A stretch of 7,109 nucleotides of DNA, from NCBI GenBank assembly GCA_005879095.1, contig VBLM01000046.1, forward strand, positions 1 to 7,109, in the 5' to 3' direction. How positions within the stretch are numbered: position 1 is the first letter of the stretch; every line of letters starts with the position of its first letter. A program made the translations under genes and the position numbers. Shown here in pieces: positions 1-6,151 of the stretch. Origin of the DNA: Deltaproteobacteria bacterium (lineage in GTDB: Bacteria; Myxococcota; Myxococcia; Myxococcales; 40CM-4-68-19). Below the pieces are notes generated by a model. It saw only the letters and a program-made list of their open reading frames with translations, was not told the DNA's origin and did not search any database.

Positions 1-654
1 TGGCGGGGCAGCTTCTATCCCGAGGATCTGTCGTCGAAGAAGATGCTCGGGTACTACGCGGAGCGCTTTTCCACCGTCGAGATCAACTATTCGTTCTACC
101 GGAAGCCGACGCAGAAGATCCTGCAGGGCTGGTCGGCGCAGGTTCCACCGCGCTTCCGTTTCGCGCTCAAAGCGTGGCAGCGGATCACGCACCAGAAGCG
201 GCTGCGCGACAGCGAAGAGTTCGTCGACGCGTTTGCCGAAGTCGCGCGGACGCTCGGGCCGCAGCTCGCACCGGTGCTCTACCAGCTGCCGCCGAATCTC
301 AAAGCCGACGTGCCGCTCTTGCGCGAGTTCCTGCTGCGGCTGCCGAAGGACATCCGCGCGGCGTTCGAGTTCCGGCATGAGAGCTGGTTCGCCGACGCCA
401 CGTATGCGGCATTGCGCGAGAACCGCGCCGCGCTGTGCATCGCGGAAAGCGAAGCGCTGGCGACCCCGCCGGTCGCGACCGCTCCGTTCGGATACTTCCG
501 CCTCCGCCGCCTCGATTACGACGAGGCCGCGTTGCGCGGGTGGGCCGAAAAAGTGCGCGCGCTCGGCTTTACCGACGACGTTTTCGTCTACTTCAAGCAC
601 GAGGACGAAGCCCGCGGACCTATCTTCGCCAAGCAGTTCATCCCGCTGGTGTGA
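1..654 (+). CDS. DUF72 family protein, 5' end missing
   Basis: The reading frame is open from base 1 and gives 217 residues, so the first ATG at 43 is internal and the true start lies upstream. The fragment begins WRGSFYP, which in DUF72 (YecE-like) proteins follows an N-terminal GTSGWSY-type segment, so only about 10-20 residues should be missing. Other family hallmarks are AERFSTVEIN near residues 20-29, FRFALKA near 53-59, ITHQKRL near 62-68, LYQLPPN near 92-98, AFEFRHESWF near 121-130 and the C-terminal YFKHEDEARGP. DUF72 proteins adopt a TIM-barrel-like fold and their biochemical role is not established, so none is assigned. The stop is 2 bp before the next start, implying co-transcription with the dehydrogenase. 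Family assignment is secure; function is unknown. Confidence 0.93.
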   Translation, partial: WRGSFYPEDLSSKKMLGYYAERFSTVEINYSFYRKPTQKILQGWSAQVPPRFRFALKAWQRITHQKRLRDSEEFVDAFAEVARTLGPQLAPVLYQLPPNLKADVPLLREFLLRLPKDIRAAFEFRHESWFADATYAALRENRAALCIAESEALATPPVATAPFGYFRLRRLDYDEAALRGWAEKVRALGFTDDVFVYFKHEDEARGPIFAKQFIPLV

Positions 655-656
655 CC

Positions 657-1805
657 ATGGACCTCGAACAACTGATCGGATGGGGCACGCTCCTGCGCGA
701 CGACGAGGTGGCAGTGCGCGCGAGCGTGCGCCGCCTGGTCCGCGAAAAGTTCATGCCGCGGATCGTCGCCGACTACGAGGCCGGGCGCTTCGCGCTGGAG
801 CTGGTGCCGGAGCTGGCGAAGCTGGGACTTCTCGGCGCGAATCTCGAGGGCTACGGCTGCGCCGGCATGGGCGCGCTCGCGTACGGGCTCGCCTGCCACG
901 AGCTCGAAGCCTGCGATTCCGGATTGCGCTCGTTCGTCTCGGTGCAGACCAGCCTTTCGATGTACGCCATCCACCGCTTCGGCTCCGAAGAGCAGAAGCA
1001 GAAATGGCTGCCTGAAATGGCGGCGGGCCGCGCCCTCGGTTGCTTCGGCCTCACCGAGCCGGGACACGGCTCCGATCCGGCAGGAATGGAAACGCGCGCC
1101 GACAAGGACGGCGGCCACTGGGTGCTGACCGGCCGCAAGCTGTGGATCACCAACGCGCAGGTTGCGCACCTCGCCATCGTCTGGGCGCGCACCGCAGACG
1201 GCATCCGCGGCTTCATCGTCGAGCGCGGGCAGTTCGCCAGCGAGGACATTCCCCACAAGCTCTCGATGCGCGCCTCGATGACCGGGGGCCTGGTCTTCGA
1301 CGGCGCGCGCATTCCCGAGGAGAATCGGCTGCCCGGCGCGGCCGGCCTGAAGGCGCCGCTGTCGTGCCTCGACAACGCTCGCTTCGGCGTCGCCTGGGGC
1401 GTGCTCGGCGCGGCGCGGGCCTGCCTCGAGATCGCCATCGATTACGCGCAGCAGCGGACGCAGTTCGGCGGACCGATCGCCGCCAAGCAACTGATCCAGC
1501 TCGAGCTGGCAGACGTCGCCACCGAAGTGGTCAAGGCCTCGCTGCTCGCCGTCCACTACGCGCGGCTGAAGGAAGCCGGCCAGCTCGATCCGGCCCAGAC
1601 CAGCCTGCTCAAGCGCAACAATTGCCGGATCGCCCTCGAGGCCGCGCGCCGCTGCCGCGCCGTGCTCGGCGCCAACGGCATCGCGGGCGAGTTTCACGTT
1701 CTCCGCCACGCGGCGAATCTCGAATCGACCTTCACGTACGAAGGGACCGATCAGATCCACACGCTCTCGATCGGCCGCGCGTTGACCGGCTCGTCCGCGT
1801 TCTAG
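657..1805 (+). CDS. gcdH: Glutaryl-CoA dehydrogenase-like acyl-CoA dehydrogenase
   Basis: This 382-residue FAD flavoprotein resembles glutaryl-CoA dehydrogenase over its whole length. That enzyme oxidises and decarboxylates glutaryl-CoA to crotonyl-CoA in lysine, tryptophan and aromatic acid breakdown, passing electrons to ETF. Visible motifs are GYGCAG (66-70 region), ELEACDSGLRS (82-92), CFGLTEPGHGSDP (129-141), METRA (144-148), WITN (163-166), NARFGVAWGVLGA (240-252), LLKRNN (317-322) and TYEGTDQIH (360-368). By comparison with the human enzyme, Glu362 is the catalytic base, Arg91 and Glu84 match the residues contacting the distal carboxylate, and Tyr361 is retained, which favours the decarboxylating type. 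A Tyr next to that Arg in the human enzyme is Leu90 here. The ATG matches the family N-terminus; no clear Shine-Dalgarno precedes it, so translation may be coupled to the DUF72 gene 2 bp upstream. A related dicarboxyl-CoA substrate is possible. Confidence 0.93.
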   Translation: MDLEQLIGWGTLLRDDEVAVRASVRRLVREKFMPRIVADYEAGRFALELVPELAKLGLLGANLEGYGCAGMGALAYGLACHELEACDSGLRSFVSVQTSLSMYAIHRFGSEEQKQKWLPEMAAGRALGCFGLTEPGHGSDPAGMETRADKDGGHWVLTGRKLWITNAQVAHLAIVWARTADGIRGFIVERGQFASEDIPHKLSMRASMTGGLVFDGARIPEENRLPGAAGLKAPLSCLDNARFGVAWGVLGAARACLEIAIDYAQQRTQFGGPIAAKQLIQLELADVATEVVKASLLAVHYARLKEAGQLDPAQTSLLKRNNCRIALEAARRCRAVLGANGIAGEFHVLRHAANLESTFTYEGTDQIHTLSIGRALTGSSAF

Positions 1806-2494
1806 GCCCGCAGCAGCGCCAGGTTGTCCTGCATGCGCTCTGCGAACGCCGCCGAATCTCCCTCGAACGCGATCCGCCCCTTGACCATGATCAGGTGGCG
1901 ATCGCCGATCTCGAGCAGCGCCCGCACCTCCTTGTCGACGACCAGCGCAGCCGTTCCTTCCCCGCGCAGCTTGCGCAATGCGGCCCAGATCTCCTGACGA
2001 ACCAGCGGCGCCAGTCCCTCGGTCGCTCCGTCGAGGATGATCAGCGCCGGGTTGGTGAGCAAGGCGCGCGCGATGCTCAACATCTGCTGCTCGCCGCCGG
2101 AAAGCTGCGCGCCGAGGTGATCGAGCCGCTCGCCGACGCGGGGAAAGAGCGCCAGCACGCGCTCCACCGTCCACCGACCCGGCCGCGCGGAGACGAGCAG
2201 ATTTTCGCGCGCGGTCAGCGTGGGAAAGATGCCCCGCCCTTCCGGCACCAGCGCGATGCCCTCGCGCGCGATCCGGTGCGCCGGCCATCCCGTGACCGAA
2301 ACGCCGCGCACCCACACCTCGCCGGAGCGGGGAGGCGTGAGACCGAGCGCGCTGCGGATGGTGGTCGTCTTGCCCATGCCGTTGCGGCCCATCAGCGTGA
2401 CGGTCTCTCCGGGGGCGATCGAAAGGCTCACGCCGTGCAGCACGTGGCTGTCGCCGTAGAACGTATGGAGATCGATCAGCTCGAGCAGCCTCAT
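1802..2494 (-). CDS. livF: Liv-type ABC transporter ATP-binding protein LivF, altered Walker B
   Basis: This is a 230-residue ATPase subunit of a branched-chain amino acid-type (HAAT) importer, acting at the inner face of the membrane with LivG on the LivH/LivM channel. The Walker A motif GRNGMGKTT is at 36-44, the LivF-typical VPEGRGIF Q-loop region at 83-90, the signature LSGGEQQ at 131-137, and the Walker B region LIILDGATEGLAP at 151-163. The residue after the Walker B Asp155, normally the catalytic Glu (DEATEG or DEPSEG in relatives), is Gly156, encoded by GGA at 2029-2027. The switch-loop region reads VVDKE (185-189) with no His, which is common in LivF. The start overlaps the livG stop by 4 bp (ATGA) and has GGAG five bases upstream. 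The stop shares a CTAG with the convergent dehydrogenase gene. Family call is firm; ATPase competence is doubtful. Confidence 0.93.
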   Translation of the reverse strand: MRLLELIDLHTFYGDSHVLHGVSLSIAPGETVTLMGRNGMGKTTTIRSALGLTPPRSGEVWVRGVSVTGWPAHRIAREGIALVPEGRGIFPTLTARENLLVSARPGRWTVERVLALFPRVGERLDHLGAQLSGGEQQMLSIARALLTNPALIILDGATEGLAPLVRQEIWAALRKLRGEGTAALVVDKEVRALLEIGDRHLIMVKGRIAFEGDSAAFAERMQDNLALLRA

Positions 2495-2499
2495 GGCTG

Positions 2500-2503
2500 C
2501 TCC
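2500..2503 (-). promoter_or_regulatory. Ribosome binding site for livF
   Basis: GGAG lies five bases before the livF ATG, inside the end of livG. Together with the ATGA overlap it supports the ATG at 2494 rather than any start further upstream in the same frame. Confidence 0.55.
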
Positions 2504-3102
2504 GTTCCCAGGTACGCCTCGCGCACCGCGGGGCTGGCGCGGATCTGTTCCGGTGATCCACGCTCGAGCACCCGGCCGCCGACCAGCACCGTGACCGTGT
2601 CGGCGATGGAGAACACCGCGTCCATGTCGTGCTCGACCAGCACCAGCGTTCGATCGCGCGCGACCTCGCGCAGCAGCGCGACGATGCGCGACGCCTCGTC
2701 GTGGCCGAGCCCGGCGAGCGGCTCGTCGAGGAGCAGCAACGAAGGCTCCGTCGCCAGCACCATTCCGATCTCGAGTTGCCGCTGCTCGCCGTAGCTCAGC
2801 TCGCCTGCGCGCGTGGACCGCCGCGCCATGAGGCCGCAGGCTTGCAGCGCGCGCTCCGCCCCGGCGATCCTCGCCGCGGGCGAGAAGAAGATCATCGAGG
2901 TGTGCGCACGCGATTGCGCCGCGAGCCACATGCATTCCTCGCAGGTCAGCTCGGGGAAGACGTTCGCCGTCTGATAGCTGCGGCCGACGCCCATCCGAGA
3001 GAGGCGATCGGGAGGGAAGTGAGTGACGTCGGCGCCGCGCAGCCGGACACGTCCAGCCGTCGCGCGCAGCTCGCCGGAGAGCATCGCCAGCAGCGTGGAC
3101 TT

Positions 3103-3104
3103 GG
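3103..3104 (-). other. Deletion and frameshift junction in livG
   Basis: This is the point where the two livG reading frames meet. Upstream codons read L-A-A-V in one frame; immediately after, K-S-T-L-L-A-M reads in another frame. The plus strand here reads GTGGACTTGGACGGC, with GGAC repeated 6 bp apart, but the repeat does not by itself explain a 65-bp loss. The size estimate comes from aligning with LivF residues 20-41. Confidence 0.75.
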
Positions 3105-3158
3105 ACGGCGGCCAGCGCGCCGAAGCGCCGCGTCAGCTCTTCCATCTGCAGCAGCGGC

Positions 3159-4067
3159 TCAGTCACGCAACAACCCCGCGAGCCCGCGCGGAAGGAAGAG
3201 CACGACCGCGATCACCAGCGCGCCGATCAGCGCATTCCAGTGCTCGGTCACGCGCTCGCCGTAATGTTCGACGAAGGTGAGCAGCAGCGCGCCCAGCGCC
3301 GGCCCGTAGAGCGTTCCTTTCCCGCCGAGCAGCACGGTCATCAAGACCAACCCCGACTGCCGCCAGCTGAATTGCGCCGGGTTGACGAATCCGTACAGCG
3401 TCGCATCGAGATAGCCGCAGAGGCCCGCGAGCGTGCCGGCGATGACGAACGCCGTCAGCTTGTACCGCCGCGTCGGATAGCCGAGCGATCGCATCCGCTG
3501 CTCGTTGGCGCGGATGCCGACCAGAACGTGACCGAACGGCGCGCGCAGCATGCGCAGCAGGAGCAGGTAGACGATCACCAGCGCGATCCAGATGGCGAAG
3601 TACGCGGTTGTGCGCTCGGAGAAATCGAGGCCGAGAAATCGCGGGCGCTCCTGGACGTAGAGCCCATCGGAGCCGCCCAACCCCGGCGCGTCATTGAAGA
3701 GGTAGTAGAACATCTGCGTGAACGCGAGCGTCACCATGATGAAGTAGACGCCGGCCGCGCGCAGGCTCAGCCAGCCGATCACCAGCGCCGCCGCCGCCGC
3801 GCCGGCGAGACAGATCGGCAGCGTCGCGAGCGGATTCACGAAGCCGGCCGCGTTACTGAGCCCGGCGAGCAGATACGCGGCGAGCCCGAAGAACGCTGCG
3901 TGGGCGAGGCTGACCAGACCCGTGTAACCGACGAGCAGATCGAGGCTCATCGCGAAGATGCAGCCGATCATCGCCTTGCCCATGAACTGCAGCCAGAAGC
4001 GATCGCCCGAAAATCCCACCGCGAGCAGCGCGAGGGCCCCGGCAACGAGCAGGATGCGCGCGATCAT
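3159..4067 (-). CDS. livM: Liv-type ABC transporter permease LivM
   Basis: This is a 302-residue integral membrane permease of the HAAT importer family, partner of LivH. Hydrophobic segments run through most of the protein, starting at residues 4-19. LivM hallmarks are DLLVGYTGLVSLAHAAFFG (43-61), GVYFIMVTLAF (106-116), GGSDGL (131-136), the cytoplasmic coupling stretch FGHVLVGIRANEQRMRSLGY (178-197), and LLGGKGTLYGPALGA (246-260). The C-terminus FLPRGLAGLLRD is typical. The ATG at 4067 overlaps the livH stop as ATGA. The frame stays open further upstream, but that extension only covers livH in another frame and is Arg/Gly-rich, so it is not used. No strong Shine-Dalgarno is visible, and translational coupling to livH is likely. 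The stop lies inside the livG start (overlap 3159-3166). Length and motifs look intact. Confidence 0.95.
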   Translation of the reverse strand: MIARILLVAGALALLAVGFSGDRFWLQFMGKAMIGCIFAMSLDLLVGYTGLVSLAHAAFFGLAAYLLAGLSNAAGFVNPLATLPICLAGAAAAALVIGWLSLRAAGVYFIMVTLAFTQMFYYLFNDAPGLGGSDGLYVQERPRFLGLDFSERTTAYFAIWIALVIVYLLLLRMLRAPFGHVLVGIRANEQRMRSLGYPTRRYKLTAFVIAGTLAGLCGYLDATLYGFVNPAQFSWRQSGLVLMTVLLGGKGTLYGPALGALLLTFVEHYGERVTEHWNALIGALVIAVVLFLPRGLAGLLRD

Positions 4068-4924
4068 CCAGCCAGCCCGCGCGGCCGCAGGAGCAGGACC
4101 GCAGCCATCACCGCGTACACCACCGCGCTGGAGAAGCCCGGCAGCAGCACCTTGCCGAACGTATCCGAGAGCCCGACGAGCAGGGCGCCGAGGAAGGCGC
4201 CCTTGATCGAGCCGATGCCGCCGATCACCACCACGACGAACGAGAGGACCAGCACGCCTTCGCCCATGCCCGGGTACACCGTCGTCAGCGGCGCGGCCAG
4301 CATTCCCGCCAGCGCGGCCAGCGCGGTGCCGGCGCTGAACAACACGGAGAAGAGCTTGCGCACATCGATGCCGAGCGCCTCGACCATCTCCGCATTCGAC
4401 GCGCCAGCGCGCACCCGCATGCCGAATCGCGTGCGCAGGATCACTTGCCGCATTGCCGCAGCCACGAGAATACAGGCGACCGCGGTGAAGACGCGATACG
4501 CCGGCCACTCCTGCGCAGAGCCGAGCGGAATCCGGAACGCCAGCACCGTCGGGGTGTCGACGCCGTGCACGTCGTTGCCGAACAGCGCGCGCTGCAATTC
4601 GTTGAAGAGCAACACCAGCCCGTAGGTGAGCAGCACCTGCGAGAGATGATCGCGCTTGTACAGGCGCGCGATCGCCAGCCGCTCGACCACCAGACCGAGC
4701 AGCGCCATCACCGGGACGCCGATCAAGACCGCCGCGAGCAGGCTGCCGGTGCGCGCCGCAATCCAGTACGCGAGATACGCGCCCAGCATGTAGAACGACC
4801 CGTGCGCGAAATTCAGCACGCCGAGGACGCCGAAGACCAGCGTCAATCCGCTCGCGACGAGAAACAGCAACAGGCCCTGCTCGACTCCGTTCAGGACCTG
4901 CAGGGCAAAAAGGGAAAAGCTCAT
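4064..4924 (-). CDS. livH: Liv-type ABC transporter permease LivH
   Basis: This is a 286-residue integral membrane permease of the HAAT family, forming the translocation path with LivM. Motifs in order are GLTLVFGVLGVLNFAHGSFY (26-45), ERLAIARLYKRD (81-92), LLTYGLVLLFNELQRALFG (98-116), the cytoplasmic coupling region RTRFGMRVRAGASNAEMVEA (164-183) followed by LGID, and VVVIGGIGSIKGAFLGALLV (231-250). The C-terminus LLLRPRGLAG matches the family ending. Several membrane-spanning hydrophobic stretches are evident, for example 18-36, 62-80, 96-112, 145-158, 194-212, 225-252 and 266-278. The start overlaps the stop of the binding-protein gene by 4 bp (ATGA at 4924-4921), with little Shine-Dalgarno sequence, so reinitiation is likely. 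Length is usual for LivH and nothing appears broken. The transported ligand cannot be read from the permease. Confidence 0.95.
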   Translation of the reverse strand: MSFSLFALQVLNGVEQGLLLFLVASGLTLVFGVLGVLNFAHGSFYMLGAYLAYWIAARTGSLLAAVLIGVPVMALLGLVVERLAIARLYKRDHLSQVLLTYGLVLLFNELQRALFGNDVHGVDTPTVLAFRIPLGSAQEWPAYRVFTAVACILVAAAMRQVILRTRFGMRVRAGASNAEMVEALGIDVRKLFSVLFSAGTALAALAGMLAAPLTTVYPGMGEGVLVLSFVVVVIGGIGSIKGAFLGALLVGLSDTFGKVLLPGFSSAVVYAVMAAVLLLRPRGLAG

Positions 4925-6093
4925 TTCACCATCGCGCAGCCGAACGCAGGATCTTCCGCCTCCTTCTGCGCGATGCCGATGACTGTCTCTTTCCCGCCCT
5001 TCACCTGGCGCAGATAGATGTTCTGAATCGGGTTGTGCGCCTTGGAAAAGCGGAACGGGCCGCGCGGGCTGTCGAGGCGAACGGACTCGAGCGCGGCGAT
5101 CAACTCCTTCTGCGCCGAGGTGTCGCCCTGCACCTTGTCGAGCGCCTGGGCGAGGACGTGCACCGTGTCATGGCCGGCGACGGCGTAGACGTCGGCTTCC
5201 CTGCCGGTGGCTTCCTTGAATGCCGCGCGGAACTTCTTGTTCGGACCGTTGTCGAGGCTGTCGGCGTAGTGCAGCGTGGTCTTGATGCCTTCCGCGGCGG
5301 CGCCCTGCGCCCCGAGCACGCCCTCGGTGAGAAAGCCGCTGCCGTAGAGCGGAATCTTGTCGCGCAGTCCGGCATCGGCGTAATCCTTGACGAACTTGGC
5401 CGCTCCCGCGCCGGCGAAGAAGACGAAGACCGCGTCCGGTTTCAACGAAGCGATCTCGGAGAGATTCGCCTGGAACTCGGTCTGCGGGAACGGCACCGCG
5501 ATCTCCTTCACGATGGTGCCGCCGCCTTTACTGTAGCCCTCCTTGAACGCCGCCATCGACTCCTGGCCGAAGCTGTAGTTCCAGAACATCAACACCGCTT
5601 TCTTGCGGCCGTCCTTGAGCATCACCTCGGCGCACGGATACGAGGTCTGCCAGTTGGAGAAGGAGGTGCGGAAGACGTTTGGCGCGCAGAGTTGGCCGGT
5701 GACCGCCTGCGCTCCCGCGTTGGTGACGATGGTGAGCGTCTTTTCCTGGCGGACGATCTGCATCATCGCCATCGCCACGCCGGAGTGGACCGGGCCGGTG
5801 AGGATGTCCACCTTCTCGCCCGAGATCAGCTTGTTGACGTTGGCGGGCGCCTTGGCGGGATCCGATTCGTCGTCGACCGCGACCCACTCGATCTCGCGGC
5901 CGCCCAGCTTGTTGCCGAGCTTGCCGGCGACGAGCTTCATCGCATCCGTGATGTTGTTGCCGAGCGCGGCGTAGGTTCCGGAATACGGAAGCAAGAGACC
6001 GATGCGGATCTTCGCCTTGCTCGCAGCGAAAACGCGGCCGGCGGCGAAGGATGCAGCGGTCGCTCCGAGAAAGGTGCGCCGGGAGAGGGACAT
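4921..6093 (-). CDS. livK: Liv-type periplasmic substrate-binding protein with Tat-like signal
   Basis: This is a 390-residue periplasmic ligand-binding protein of the Leu/Ile/Val-binding (Peripla_BP_6, type I fold) family, the receptor of the importer. The N-terminus carries a twin-arginine motif SRRTFLG (4-10), a short hydrophobic stretch and a likely cleavage site after VFA (21-23), so export by the Tat pathway is predicted; there is no lipobox. The mature part begins KIRIGLLLPYSGTYAALG (28-45), typical of the first lobe. It continues with ILTGPVHSGVAMAM (97-110), APNVFRTSFSNWQT (137-150), FWNYSFGQE (170-178) and DAVFVFFAGAGA (220-231). Cysteines at 136, 154 and 386 could allow a disulphide. 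It is first in the operon and has the only strong ribosome site. The symbol reflects family and position; the ligand could be an amino acid, an aromatic acid or another carboxylate. The flanking acyl-CoA genes hint at an acid, which is inference. Confidence 0.9.
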   Translation of the reverse strand: MSLSRRTFLGATAASFAAGRVFAASKAKIRIGLLLPYSGTYAALGNNITDAMKLVAGKLGNKLGGREIEWVAVDDESDPAKAPANVNKLISGEKVDILTGPVHSGVAMAMMQIVRQEKTLTIVTNAGAQAVTGQLCAPNVFRTSFSNWQTSYPCAEVMLKDGRKKAVLMFWNYSFGQESMAAFKEGYSKGGGTIVKEIAVPFPQTEFQANLSEIASLKPDAVFVFFAGAGAAKFVKDYADAGLRDKIPLYGSGFLTEGVLGAQGAAAEGIKTTLHYADSLDNGPNKKFRAAFKEATGREADVYAVAGHDTVHVLAQALDKVQGDTSAQKELIAALESVRLDSPRGPFRFSKAHNPIQNIYLRQVKGGKETVIGIAQKEAEDPAFGCAMVK

Positions 6094-6151
6094 GGCGAAA
6101 CCTCCGGGTGCGTTGTAGGCAGAATTCGCGCTGACGTGCTAGTGCGCGCCT
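6094..6151. promoter_or_regulatory. Divergent promoter region between importer operon and MaoC gene
   Basis: This 58-bp gap is the only real non-coding stretch in the window, and it lies between two divergent starts, so promoters for the five-gene importer operon and possibly the MaoC gene should lie in it or extend into the coding ends. I see no convincing -35/-10 pair. A weak inverted repeat, CGCGC at 6127-6131 and GCGCG at 6144-6148 with a 12-base spacer, is present but is unremarkable in DNA this GC-rich. Its role as regulatory DNA is inferred from gene arrangement only. Confidence 0.45.
6101..6105 (-). promoter_or_regulatory. Strong ribosome binding site for the substrate-binding protein gene
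   Basis: GGAGG sits seven bases before the ATG at 6093 and fixes that start. It is the best Shine-Dalgarno sequence of the operon, consistent with a binding protein made in excess over the membrane and ATPase subunits, whose starts rely mostly on overlap coupling. Confidence 0.8.

Larger units (their letters stand above)
2491..3166 (-). pseudogene. livG: livG ATPase gene with P-loop deletion and frameshift
   Basis: The gene should encode the second ATPase of the importer. From a GTG at 3166, overlapping the livM stop by 8 bp, it reads a normal LivG N-terminus (MTEPLLQMEELTRRFGALAAV). At about 3103 the LivG frame shifts, resuming as SKSTLLAMLSG. Only one base separates the Val codon (3106-3104) from the P-loop Lys codon (3102-3100), whereas the equivalent interval in LivF next door holds 22 residues, so roughly 65 bp are missing. 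The lost part includes the first strands and the GPNGAG portion of Walker A. Downstream all is intact in one frame from an ATG at 3084 (197 residues): Q-loop Gln38, signature LSYGEQ (96-101), Walker B LLLLDEP (116-122) and switch His152 (VEHD). A protein started there would lack the P-loop. A genuine deletion and an assembly error both fit. Confidence 0.85.

Noticed and set aside
588..2561. A 657-codon open frame on the minus strand across the dehydrogenase gene and livF
   Set aside because: It lies antisense to gcdH and out of frame with livF, is rich in Arg/Ala/Gly with no recognisable domain, and is explained by the scarcity of stops in GC-rich DNA.
1040..2794. A 584-codon open frame on the plus strand
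   Set aside because: It covers gcdH in another frame and then runs antisense to livF and livG; the composition is Arg-rich and there are no motifs.
3082..3104. Programmed frameshifting to make full-length LivG
   Set aside because: The coding sequence for the P-loop glycines is absent, so switching frame would not restore a working ATPase, and I see no slippery heptamer at the junction.
4068..4508. An N-terminal extension of LivM upstream of 4067
   Set aside because: The extra residues are the livH sequence read in another frame and do not resemble a permease; the ATG at 4067 gives the normal LivM length.
6127..6148. Inverted repeat CGCGC/GCGCG in the divergent intergenic region as an operator
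   Set aside because: Arms of five G/C bases are expected often in this composition, and there is no second copy or wider symmetry.
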